A program made the translations under genes and the position numbers. Below are positions 16,424-25,760 of a stretch of 48,408 bases of DNA, one piece after another; the first letter of the stretch is position 1, and each line of letters starts with the position of its first letter. The notes below the pieces were generated by a model that was not told the origin of the DNA, did no database searches, and saw only the letters and a program-made list of their open reading frames with translations. Source of the DNA: JAAYEA01 sp012689325 (GTDB lineage: Bacteria > Chloroflexota > Anaerolineae > JAAYEA01); contig DAITVZ010000033.1 in assembly GCA_036841525.1 (NCBI GenBank), positions 1-48,408 on the forward strand, given 5' to 3'.

Positions 16424-16427
<4 letters not shown>
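15651..16427 (+). CDS. atpF: N-type ATPase subunit b fused to a delta-like C-terminal domain
   Basis: 258 residues, about 100 longer than a standard b. Residues 6-27 are the membrane anchor and 30-135 a charged coiled coil rich in AQ/EA heptads. The C-terminal 80 residues (about 178-250) contain ALTDSQRKTIQDTL and then PSLIAGLRVRIGDRIVDNS at 216-234, which is the signature of subunit delta/OSCP (family pattern: P-x-LIGG-V-I-GD-x-x-D-S). The operon has no separate atpH, so this fusion very likely supplies the stator's contact with the alpha N-terminus. It overlaps atpA by 4 nt. Confidence 0.9.
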
Positions 16428-18102
<1,675 letters not shown>

Positions 18103-18124
<22 letters not shown>

Positions 18125-19005
18125 AGCAGCGCCTGGACAATGTGCAGAGCGTCGCCCCCATCCTCACGGCGCTGCGCAACATCGCCGCGGGAAGCTGGCA
18201 CATGGCCCGCGCCCGGCTGGAGGCGGCCCGCATCTTTGGGGACGAGCTCTCCGCCATTTATCGCGCCCTGCACCGCCATCTCCACCCAGAAGCGCTCCAG
18301 CCCCCCGCCGAGGAGGCTGCCCCCGCGGGGCGCACCCTGGGCATCCTGGTCATCGCCTCGGAGCGCGGGCTATGCGGCAGCTTTAACTCCACCGTCATCG
18401 AGGCGGCTGAACAGCAGGCGCGAGAGCTGGGCCACCAGGGCTACCAGGTGGAGCTTTTGACCCTCGGCGCCCGGGCCACAACCTACTTTCGCCGCCAGGG
18501 CCGGCCCCTGCTGGCGACGCAGAGCCTGCCTGTCACCACCGTCGCCTCGTTGGCCTTTGTGCAGCGCCTGCACCAACAACTGGCCGGGCTGTACGAGACC
18601 GGGGCCTTGGACCAGCTTTATGCCCTCTATACCCCCTATCAAGCGCGCGCGGCCGGCAAGCCCGTGATGCGCCCGCTGTTGCCCATCCAGCTGGAACAGC
18701 CCCCCAGCCCAGAAGAGCTCGCCACCGAGCCGATCATCGACACGGACCCCGAGCTTGTCTACAAGAGGGTCTTGCAACAGTGGTCCGTTGTCGAGCTCTA
18801 TCGCTGTGTCATGGAATCCGCCGCCAGCGAGCAATCGGCGCGGTATCAGGTGCTGGACGGCGCCACCAACAACAGCCAGCGCCTGATCGACGAGCTGACC
18901 TTGAGCTACCACACCGCGCGCCAGCACGCCATCACCATGGAGATGCTCGATCTGGTGGGCGGCGCCGGGCTGCTCAAGCCGCGCGCTGCCGGCAGCTCGA
19001 AATAG
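18103..19005 (+). CDS. atpG: N-type ATPase subunit gamma
   Basis: I choose ATG 18103, which gives 300 residues beginning MEDIERIKQRLDNVQSV and matching the gamma N-terminal helix; the frame is open upstream inside atpA, but that part is a shadow. GSFNSTVIEAAEQ is the Rossmann-like core (family: GLCG-x-x-N; here RGLCGSFN), and the end ASEQSARYQVLDGATNNSQ with LTLSYHTARQHAITMEMLDL is the conserved C-terminal helix of the rotor shaft. It closes the operon; no terminator with a U-run is obvious in the 113 nt downstream. Confidence 0.93.
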
Positions 19006-19118
19006 CCATCTGGGGCCCATTCGCCCGTAACCATTCCGGGGGGAATCCCGTCTAACATATACAGGGTCCTCACACCGGGCTTTGCTGTGCCCGCCACAGG
19101 TCAAGCAGGAGAGAACCA

Positions 19119-20900
19119 TTGCCCGCGCTGACCCGCCTCGAGTTCACCCCATATGTGCTTCCTCTGTTGGGCGCGGCCCTCGTGGCCATCGGGGTTGCGG
19201 CATACACATGGCGGAAACGCCACGTGCACGCCAGCGCCACGTCGCTGTCTTGCTTGATGAGCCTGGTGCTCCTCTGGCTGCTTGCCTACAGCGTAGAGAC
19301 CCTGAGCGTCGCTCTGCAGGCCAAAGAACTCTGGGAGACCGTCATCACCCTCTCGCAGGCTTTTGTGGGCCCTGTCTGGCTCATCTTTGCCCTGCAGTAT
19401 GCCGGGCGCGGCGACCTGCTCTCCAAACGCCGCATCTTGCTCGTCTTGCTTCCCGGCATCATCACCGCGGCGCTGACCCTCACCAACCCCTGGCATCACC
19501 TGGTCTGGCGCGATTTGCGCATCGTCGCCTCCTGGCCCATGCCCAGCGCCTTCCCGACGCCTGGGCCCTGGTTCTGGGTGCTGGCCTTTTATCGGTACGT
19601 CTACGTCCTGGTGGGCACGACGTTGGTGCTGATCCCCTTGGTGGGCTCGCCTGCGTGGCATCGCAGCCAGAGCCTCCTGGTCGCGTTGGGCGGCCTGATG
19701 CCCCTCGTGGGGAATGCGCTGCATATCTTTGATATGACCCACGCCCTGGCGGTCGACCTGGGGCCGTTTGCCTTTGTGGCCGGCGGGGTGCTTCTCGCCC
19801 TGGGACTTTTCACCTACCGCTTGCTGGATGTGCTGCCCGTGGCGCAGCAAGCCATTTTCGAGAGCATGCGCGAGGGGGTGCTGGTGTTGGATGGCTTTGG
19901 GCGGCTGGTGGACATCAACCCGGCGGCGCGCCGCATGCTGGGCATCCCGCCCCAACTGCCGGTCGCGCGCATCCCGCTGCAAAGCGCCCTGCCTGCCCCG
20001 CTGTACGCCGATCTCCACAGCGCTGCGCCGGCCAGCGCCGAGTTCGAGATGGGCCGCGAGGAGACGACGCGCTGGCTGCGACCAGGCTTCTATCCTTTGA
20101 TGGACGGGCAGGGGCGCTCGCTGGGCAAGCTCATGGTCCTCTACGATATCACCCAGGAGCGCCGCCTCGCCGCTTTGCGCGACGACCTGACCCACATGAT
20201 GGTCCACGACCTGCGCAACCCGCTGACCATCATGCATTGCAGCACCGAACTGCTCCTGGATGAGGTCTATGCTGGCTTGGAGCCCCGGCATCAGCGGCTG
20301 CTCAAGATGATCATGTCCAGCAACATCCAAAGCCTGGAGCTGGTGAACCGCATCCTGGACCTGCAAAGCCTGGAGAGCGGGCGCATGGATATCGCCCAAG
20401 AGGATGTCTGCGTAGCGGACTATGTCAAGCAAGCGGTGCAGCAGGCTTCCTTGTTGGCCGAGGTCAAGCAACAAGAGGTCTGCGTCGACATCCCGGAGGG
20501 GCTGCCCCCGGCGCAGTCCGATCCCCGGCTCTTGCAGCGCATCCTGCAGAACCTGATCGGCAACGCCGTCAAGTTCACGCCGGAAGGCGGCCGGGTCACC
20601 GTCAGCGCGCGCGAGCAGGGCGGAGGCATTCAGGTCACGGTGGCCGATAACGGGCCGGGCATCCCGCCGGAGCTGCAGCAGCGCCTGTTCCGCAAGTTTG
20701 TCACGGGAGAGGTCAAGCAGCGCGGGAGCGGCCTGGGGCTGGCCTTTTGCAAACTGGCCGTGGAGGCCCACGGCGGAGACATCTGGATGGAGAGCCAGGA
20801 GGGGATGGGCAGCGCCTTTCACTTCACGCTGCCCATCCTGAGGCTCGAGACGAATACCCCCGTCGCCGATCCTGCGCTAACGCGCCAAGATGTTGGCTAG
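19119..20900 (+). CDS. membrane histidine kinase with 7TM sensor and PAS domain
   Basis: 593 residues from TTG 19119 (AGGAGAG 4 nt upstream). Seven predicted membrane helices in the first 230 residues match the histidine-kinase N-terminal 7TM region. A PAS domain (about 245-345, GVLVLDGFGRLVDINPAARRML) follows. The dimerisation box is MVHDLRNPLTIM with phosphoacceptor His363. The ATPase domain has the N box NLIGNAVKFTPEGG, G1 DNGPGIP and G2 GSGLGLAF. It appears complete and active. No response regulator adjoins; the ligand is unknown. Its last 24 bp overlap the 3' end of convergent pfkA, so the two transcripts can interfere. Confidence 0.9.
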   Translation: MPALTRLEFTPYVLPLLGAALVAIGVAAYTWRKRHVHASATSLSCLMSLVLLWLLAYSVETLSVALQAKELWETVITLSQAFVGPVWLIFALQYAGRGDLLSKRRILLVLLPGIITAALTLTNPWHHLVWRDLRIVASWPMPSAFPTPGPWFWVLAFYRYVYVLVGTTLVLIPLVGSPAWHRSQSLLVALGGLMPLVGNALHIFDMTHALAVDLGPFAFVAGGVLLALGLFTYRLLDVLPVAQQAIFESMREGVLVLDGFGRLVDINPAARRMLGIPPQLPVARIPLQSALPAPLYADLHSAAPASAEFEMGREETTRWLRPGFYPLMDGQGRSLGKLMVLYDITQERRLAALRDDLTHMMVHDLRNPLTIMHCSTELLLDEVYAGLEPRHQRLLKMIMSSNIQSLELVNRILDLQSLESGRMDIAQEDVCVADYVKQAVQQASLLAEVKQQEVCVDIPEGLPPAQSDPRLLQRILQNLIGNAVKFTPEGGRVTVSAREQGGGIQVTVADNGPGIPPELQQRLFRKFVTGEVKQRGSGLGLAFCKLAVEAHGGDIWMESQEGMGSAFHFTLPILRLETNTPVADPALTRQDVG

Positions 20901-21848
20901 CTTTACAAAGCGCGTGGGCAAGGGCTTGCTCACGCCGATGACCTGCTCATAGGGAACCGTGGTCACCTCGCCGCCCACCATCCCCACCAGGCAGCCCTGC
21001 TCGCCGCGGGCCAGGGCCTCCACCGCTCCCGCGCCCAGGCTGCTGCCCAGCAAGCGGTCGTAGGCATCGGGCACGCCGCCGCGTTGCACGTGGCCCAACT
21101 TGGTCACCCGCACCTCAAAGCCCAATTGCGCCTGATTCTGCTCATAGTGCTGCGCGATGGCCTCCGCGTTATAGCTCGCGCCCTCGGCCACCACCACGAT
21201 GGCATGGGATTTGCCGCGCAGGTAGGCGGCGTGGATCTCTTCGGCGATCGTCTCGGGCAAGACCTCGCTCTCCGGGATCACCACCGCCTCGGCGCCGCCG
21301 GCGATCCCGGCCATCAGCGCCAGATAGCCGCACTTGCGCCCCATGACCTCCACCAAAAAGGCCCGCTCATGGGAAGAGGCCGTGGTCTTGAGCCGATCGA
21401 TGGCCTCCAGGGCGATATCCAGGGCGGTATGCACCCCGATGGTGATATCGGTGCCCGCCAGGTCGTTGTCGATGGTCGAGGCCACGCCCACCACCGGATA
21501 GCCCATGCGGGCCAGGTCGTACGCGCCCGCCTGCGAGCCATTGCCGCCGATGACCACCAGGGCCTCGATGTCGGCCTGCCGCAGCTCGCGCAGCGCCCGC
21601 CAGCGCCCCTCTTCCGTCTTGAACTCGGGGCAACGCGCGCTGCCCAGCACGGTGCCGCCCAACTGCATGATGCCGCTCACGTCCCGCGCCGTCATGCGGT
21701 CCATGTCTCCGGCGATCAGCCCCGAATACCCGTGGCGCACCCCATAGACCTGCCAGCCCTGGCCGATGCCCATACGCACCACGGCCCGGATGGCGGCGTT
21801 CATGCCCGGGGCGTCGCCCCCGCTCGTTAGCACTGCGATTTTGTTCAT
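20877..21848 (-). CDS. pfkA: 6-phosphofructokinase
   Basis: 323 residues from ATG 21848 (GGAG 7 nt upstream); an in-frame TTG at 21863 is less likely. It phosphorylates fructose 6-phosphate in glycolysis. GGDAPGMNAAIRA is the nucleotide loop. GGNGSQAGA keeps Gly at the position that favours ATP (Asp there favours pyrophosphate). ASTIDNDLAGTD holds the catalytic Asp, but the residue equal to 124 in E. coli numbering is Ser, neither the Gly of classical ATP enzymes nor the Lys of pyrophosphate enzymes. MGRKCGYLALMAGIAGGAE binds substrate. The allosteric behaviour cannot be read. It stands apart from the other glycolysis genes at 31432-36827. Confidence 0.93.
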   Translation of the reverse strand: MNKIAVLTSGGDAPGMNAAIRAVVRMGIGQGWQVYGVRHGYSGLIAGDMDRMTARDVSGIMQLGGTVLGSARCPEFKTEEGRWRALRELRQADIEALVVIGGNGSQAGAYDLARMGYPVVGVASTIDNDLAGTDITIGVHTALDIALEAIDRLKTTASSHERAFLVEVMGRKCGYLALMAGIAGGAEAVVIPESEVLPETIAEEIHAAYLRGKSHAIVVVAEGASYNAEAIAQHYEQNQAQLGFEVRVTKLGHVQRGGVPDAYDRLLGSSLGAGAVEALARGEQGCLVGMVGGEVTTVPYEQVIGVSKPLPTRFVKLANILAR

Positions 21849-21884
21849 GCTCTCGCTCCGCAAGCTGGATAATGCTTCACGCGC

Positions 21885-21912
21885 ATTCTAGCCATTTGCG
21901 CGGTCAAGTCAA
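21885..21912 (-). promoter_or_regulatory. sigma70-type promoter for pfkA
   Basis: Minus strand: -35 TTGACT (21912-21907), 16-bp spacer, -10 TAGAAT (21890-21885), with the start codon about 37 nt downstream. Confidence 0.6.
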
Positions 21913-21921
21913 CCTCGGGCG

Positions 21922-21959
21922 ACAAGAAAACACCCCTGGCATCAAGTGCCAGGGGTGTT
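21922..21959 (-). terminator. intrinsic terminator of the hrcA-grpE-dnaK operon
   Basis: A perfect 13-bp stem (AACACCCCTGGCA at 21929-21941 with its complement at 21947-21959) closes a 5-nt loop. Read on the minus strand it lies 22 nt after the dnaK stop and runs into TTTTCTTG. It separates dnaK from pfkA, which is on the same strand and has its own promoter. Confidence 0.9.
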
Positions 21960-21980
21960 GTTCGGATTGCGCTCTAGGGG

Positions 21981-23876
21981 CTAGACCTCGCGGAACTCGC
22001 CTTCGACGGTCCCTTCGTCGTCCGCCGGCTTTTCTTGCTCGCCGCCGGGAGGAGGAGGCGTGCCGCCGGGCTGTTGCTGATAGGCCGCCGCGCCCACCTT
22101 TTGCACCGACTCCATCAGCTCTTGCGTGGTGCGGCGCATCGCGTCGGCATCGGAGCCTTGCAGGGCCGAACGGACCGCGGCCACCTTGCCTTCCACCTCG
22201 GACTTGAGATCGGCGGGCACCTTGTCGCCCAGGTCGCGCAAGGTCTTTTCGGCGGTATAGACCGCCGAATCGGCGATATTGCGCGCCTCCACCGAGTCTT
22301 TGCGCTTCTCATCGTCGGCGCGGTGCTGCTCCGCCTCGTGCACCAGCCGCTCCACCTCGTCCTTGTTCAGCCCGCTGGAGGCGGTGATGGTGATCTTTTG
22401 CTCGCGGCCGGTGGCCTTGTCCTTGGCCGCCACGTGCAGGATGCCGTCGGCGTCCAGGTCAAAGGTCACCTCGATCTGCGGCATGCCGCGCGGCGCCGGC
22501 GGGATGCCGTCGAGGATGAAGCGGCCCAGCGTCTTGTTGTCGCCCGCCATCGGCCGCTCGCCCTGCACCACATGGATCTCCACGCTGGTCTGGCTATCGG
22601 CGGCGGTGGAGAAGAGCTGGCTCTTGCGCGTCGGGATGGTGGTGTTCCGCTCGATCAGCGGCGTCGCCACGCCGCCCAGCGTCTCGATGCCCAGGGTCAG
22701 CGGGGTCACGTCCAGCAACAGGACGTCCTTGACCTCGCCCGAGAGGACCGCGGCCTGGATCGCCGCGCCCACGCCCACCACCTCGTCCGGGTTGATGCCC
22801 TTGTGCGGCTCTTTATTAAAGAACTTGCGCACCAACTCCTGGACGACTGGCATGCGGGTCTGCCCGCCCACCAGCACCACCTCATCGATCTCCTGGGGGC
22901 TCGCCTTGGCATCTTCCAGCGCCCTCTTGAGCGGGCCCAGCGTCCGCTGAACGAGGTCGCCGGTGAGCTGCTCCAGCTTGGCGCGAGTCAGGTTCATCTG
23001 CAGGTGCTTGGGGCCAGTGGCATCCGCCGTGATGAAGGGCAGGTTGATTTCCGTCTGCATAACGGTGGAGAGCTCGATCTTGGCCTTCTCGGCGGCTTCC
23101 TTCAGCCGCTGCAGGGCCATGCGGTCCTGGCGCAGGTCGATGCCTTGCTCCCGCTTGAACTCGTCGCAGATCCAGTTGATGATCACCTGGTCAAAGTCGT
23201 CGCCGCCCAGGAAGGTATCGCCATTGGTGGACTTGACCTCGAACACGCCCTCGCCCAGATCAAGGATCGAGATATCAAAGGTGCCGCCGCCCAGGTCATA
23301 GACGGCAATGGACTCGTCCTTCTTTTTGTCCAGACCATAGGCCAGCGACGAAGCCGTCGGCTCGTTGATGATGCGGAGCACTTCCAGGCCCGCGATCTTG
23401 CCCGCGTCCTTGGTCGCCTGGCGTTGCGCGTCGTTAAAGTAGGCCGGCACCGTGATGACCGCTTGGGTCACCGGCTCGCCCAGGTAGGCCTCGGCATCCT
23501 GCTTGAGCTTTTGCAGGATCATGGCCGAGATCTCGGGCGGCGAATACTCCTTGCCGCCCATGGCCACCCAGGCATCGCCATTGGGCCGCTCGATGATCTT
23601 GTACGGCAGCACCTTGCGGGCCTTGACCACTTCCGGGTCACTGTAGCGGCGGCCCATCAGCCGCTTGATCGAATAGATCGTATTCTCGGGGTTGGTGATC
23701 GCCTGGCGGTGGGCCACCTGCCCCACCATGCGCTCGCCGGTCTTGGGGTTCACGGCCACCACCGAGGGGCAAAGCCTGCCGCCCTCGGCCGTGGGGATCA
23801 CCACCGGCTCGCCGCCCATCATCACCGCGACCACCGAGTTGGTTGTGCCCAGATCTATGCCAACGATTTTCCCCAT
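21981..23876 (-). CDS. dnaK: Hsp70 chaperone DnaK
   Basis: 631 residues. The ATPase domain has IVGIDLGTTNSVVAV (phosphate 1), AVYDLGGGTFDISILDLG (phosphate 2) and VLVGGQTRMPVVQELV (adenosine loop). The substrate domain starts after DVTPLTLGIETLGG, and the C-terminal tail carries the charged end GEFREV. It folds client proteins with GrpE (two genes upstream in the transcript) and a J-protein. No dnaJ follows; the operon stops at the terminator 22 nt downstream. SD GGAGGAT precedes ATG 23876. Confidence 0.97.
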   Translation of the reverse strand: MGKIVGIDLGTTNSVVAVMMGGEPVVIPTAEGGRLCPSVVAVNPKTGERMVGQVAHRQAITNPENTIYSIKRLMGRRYSDPEVVKARKVLPYKIIERPNGDAWVAMGGKEYSPPEISAMILQKLKQDAEAYLGEPVTQAVITVPAYFNDAQRQATKDAGKIAGLEVLRIINEPTASSLAYGLDKKKDESIAVYDLGGGTFDISILDLGEGVFEVKSTNGDTFLGGDDFDQVIINWICDEFKREQGIDLRQDRMALQRLKEAAEKAKIELSTVMQTEINLPFITADATGPKHLQMNLTRAKLEQLTGDLVQRTLGPLKRALEDAKASPQEIDEVVLVGGQTRMPVVQELVRKFFNKEPHKGINPDEVVGVGAAIQAAVLSGEVKDVLLLDVTPLTLGIETLGGVATPLIERNTTIPTRKSQLFSTAADSQTSVEIHVVQGERPMAGDNKTLGRFILDGIPPAPRGMPQIEVTFDLDADGILHVAAKDKATGREQKITITASSGLNKDEVERLVHEAEQHRADDEKRKDSVEARNIADSAVYTAEKTLRDLGDKVPADLKSEVEGKVAAVRSALQGSDADAMRRTTQELMESVQKVGAAAYQQQPGGTPPPPGGEQEKPADDEGTVEGEFREV

Positions 23877-23939
23877 GTCAGCATCCTCCGAATGGAATGG
23901 ATTATGATAGCTCTATATCGCAAGGGGCAGCGCTATTCA

Positions 23940-24479
23940 CTAGGCCGCCTTTGCCACCTTGACCATGGCCGGGCGCAGCACCGTATCGCCCAGCTTGTAA
24001 CCCTGACGCAGAACCTGCAAAATGGCGCCCTCCGGATAGTCGGCGCTTTCCTCGTAAAAGACCGCCTCATGCACGGTGGGGTCAAAAGGCACGCCTGGCT
24101 CGGCGACGACCTGTTCCAGCCCGCTCTTTTGGAAAGCCAGACGCATCTTGCGCTCCACCAGCTCGACCCCTTGGCCCCAGCCCGAAGACTGCGCCTCGGC
24201 GGGAAGGTCGCTCAGGGCCCGCTGCAAGTCATCCAGGACCGGCAGCAGCTCGCGCAACAAGCTGGCATTGGCCCACTTGGTCATCTGTTGCTGATCGCGC
24301 TCCTGGCGCTTGCGATAGTTGGAGAAATCCGCGGCGGCGCGCTGCCACTGCTGCAGATATTCGGCCGCCTTGGCGGTCTGCTCCGCCAGGGCCTTCTCCA
24401 ATTCAGCCACCTGCGCCAGAGTCTCCGGCTGCCCGGCGGCGTTCTCTTGTCTGGTCGTTTCTTGGTCATCAAAAGCCAT
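23940..24479 (-). CDS. grpE: nucleotide exchange factor GrpE
   Basis: 179 residues from ATG 24479; the upstream GTG at 24497 lies before the SD GGAGGTGA and is rejected. A long N-terminal coiled coil (about 20-75) leads to the four-helix and beta domain: DFSNYRKRQERDQQQM and LLPVLDDLQRAL, then the wing GVPFDPTVHEAVF and YKLGDTVLRPAMVKVAK, all conserved in GrpE. It releases ADP from DnaK. It lies between hrcA (36 nt gap) and dnaK (63 nt gap). Confidence 0.95.
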   Translation of the reverse strand: MAFDDQETTRQENAAGQPETLAQVAELEKALAEQTAKAAEYLQQWQRAAADFSNYRKRQERDQQQMTKWANASLLRELLPVLDDLQRALSDLPAEAQSSGWGQGVELVERKMRLAFQKSGLEQVVAEPGVPFDPTVHEAVFYEESADYPEGAILQVLRQGYKLGDTVLRPAMVKVAKAA

Positions 24480-24515
24480 CTCGCTCGTCACCTCCACAAA
24501 TCTGTCAAACCGCGA

Positions 24516-25583
24516 CTAGGATGTATACAGATCGTTGATCAGCTCGGTCAGGACCTCCGAGATATAGCGCACCGCGGAAACCGCGCGACGATAAGGCATC
24601 CGCAGCGGCCCCAGGACCCCCAGGGCCCCGGAGGCGCGCTCCACGTCGCCATATTGCGCCAGCACGATGCTATACCCTTCCATGTCCTCCCATTCGCCCT
24701 CGCCGCCGATGATGACCTGCACGCCGCGGGCATGGCCCATGGCCGCCAGCATCTTTTCCATCAGCCCGGCGCTTTCCCAGAGCTGCACGACGTGCCGCAT
24801 CCGGTTCGGCTCGCTGAACTCGGGCTGCTGCAGGACCTGGGCAAGGCCATCGCGATACGAGATGACGTTGCGGTCCCGCTCCACCGCCAGCATCATGTCC
24901 AGGATCTTGTCCATGGCGATCTGCTCCAGGGGATCGAGCGCCACGAGCTTTTGGGCCATCTCGGCCACGTTCAGCCCCTGCAGGATGGCATTGAGCTTGT
25001 TGGCGATCCCCTCGAGCCCTTCCTGCGTCATGGGCGTGACGAGGGGCAGCATCTCCTGGCGCACGATGCCGCCGTGCAACACCAGCACGATCAAGGCAAA
25101 GGTATCGCTGACCGCGATCAGCTTGACGTGCTTCATCCGCGTCTGCGGCGTCTGCGGCGCGGTCACCAGGGCCGCCGCTTGCGACGTGTGCGCCAGCACG
25201 GCGGCGGTCAAGCGCATCCAATGCTCCAGGTCCATGCGCACCTGGTAGAACTGGTGGCGGATCGTGCGCTGCTCAGCCAGAGGCAGCTCGGAATCCTGCA
25301 TGAGCTGCGCCACAAAGTAGCGGTACCCTTTTTCGGTGGGCAAGCGCCCCGCCGAGGTATGCGGCTGGGCCAGATAGCCGCGCTCCTCCAGGTAGGCCAG
25401 TTCGTTGCGGATGGTCGCCGAGCTAACGCCTCGCAGGTAATTCTCCGCAATGGTCGTCGACCCCACCGGCGCAGCCGTGTTGATATAAGTCCTGACCACG
25501 ATGCTCAGGATCTCTTTTTGGCGCGGCGAAAGCTCCTCGTCCTCTTGAGGCTGAGGGATCGTTTCCTGGCCGTCCAGCGTCAT
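24516..25583 (-). CDS. hrcA: heat-inducible transcription repressor HrcA
   Basis: 355 residues. The N-terminal winged helix has LSPRQKEILSIVVRTYI, and VGSTTIAE followed by SSATIRNELAYLEERGYL; then the HTSAGRLPTEKGYRYFV segment that defines HrcA, a GAF-like dimer core, and a C-terminal domain with SAVRYISEVLTELI. HrcA binds CIRCE and is kept active by GroE. As the first gene of the operon, directly after a CIRCE element, it represses itself together with grpE and dnaK. Confidence 0.96.
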   Translation of the reverse strand: MTLDGQETIPQPQEDEELSPRQKEILSIVVRTYINTAAPVGSTTIAENYLRGVSSATIRNELAYLEERGYLAQPHTSAGRLPTEKGYRYFVAQLMQDSELPLAEQRTIRHQFYQVRMDLEHWMRLTAAVLAHTSQAAALVTAPQTPQTRMKHVKLIAVSDTFALIVLVLHGGIVRQEMLPLVTPMTQEGLEGIANKLNAILQGLNVAEMAQKLVALDPLEQIAMDKILDMMLAVERDRNVISYRDGLAQVLQQPEFSEPNRMRHVVQLWESAGLMEKMLAAMGHARGVQVIIGGEGEWEDMEGYSIVLAQYGDVERASGALGVLGPLRMPYRRAVSAVRYISEVLTELINDLYTS

Positions 25584-25608
25584 TATATCACCTACAATCG
25601 CGCTCGCG

Positions 25609-25635
25609 TTAGCACTCGCGGTATCCGAGTGCTAA
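25609..25635 (-). promoter_or_regulatory. CIRCE operator (HrcA binding site)
   Basis: A perfect TTAGCACTC, 9-bp spacer, GAGTGCTAA inverted repeat, identical to the consensus. It touches the last base of the -10 box of the hrcA promoter and covers the likely transcription start, so bound HrcA blocks initiation. The start codon is 26 nt downstream. Confidence 0.98.
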
Positions 25636-25663
25636 TCATATCACGAACAGGGCGTCTTGTCAA
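25635..25663 (-). promoter_or_regulatory. promoter of the hrcA-grpE-dnaK operon
   Basis: Minus strand: -35 TTGACA (25663-25658), 17-bp spacer, -10 TATGAT (25640-25635). The -35 and spacing are consensus, which explains strong expression when HrcA lets go. Confidence 0.92.
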
Positions 25664-25693
25664 GTACCATTTTACGCCCAGGAAGCGGCTACT

Positions 25694-25722
25694 TTGCGTT
25701 CTGGACCCACATATGTTATAAT
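25694..25722 (+). promoter_or_regulatory. promoter of the LytR-CpsA-Psr gene
   Basis: -35 TTGCGT (25694-25699), 17-bp spacer ending in an extended TG, -10 TATAAT (25717-25722). It is divergent from the heat-shock promoter, with about 30 bp between their -35 boxes. Confidence 0.8.
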
Positions 25723-25760
25723 TTCCCGAGGTTCATCAGAGGGAGGTAGGATCATCTCGT

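Noticed and set aside
19101..20822. Long minus-strand frames opposite the histidine kinase, and others opposite glycerate kinase, pgk/apgM and the isomerase
   Set aside because: All are codon-bias shadows of well-recognised genes and contain no recognisable domain.
22035..25721. A 1228-codon open frame on the plus strand opposite dnaK, grpE and hrcA
   Set aside because: It is an antisense shadow. The minus strand encodes three clear heat-shock proteins, and high GC removes stop codons from the opposite frame. The translation is low-complexity His/Leu/Arg-rich without family motifs.
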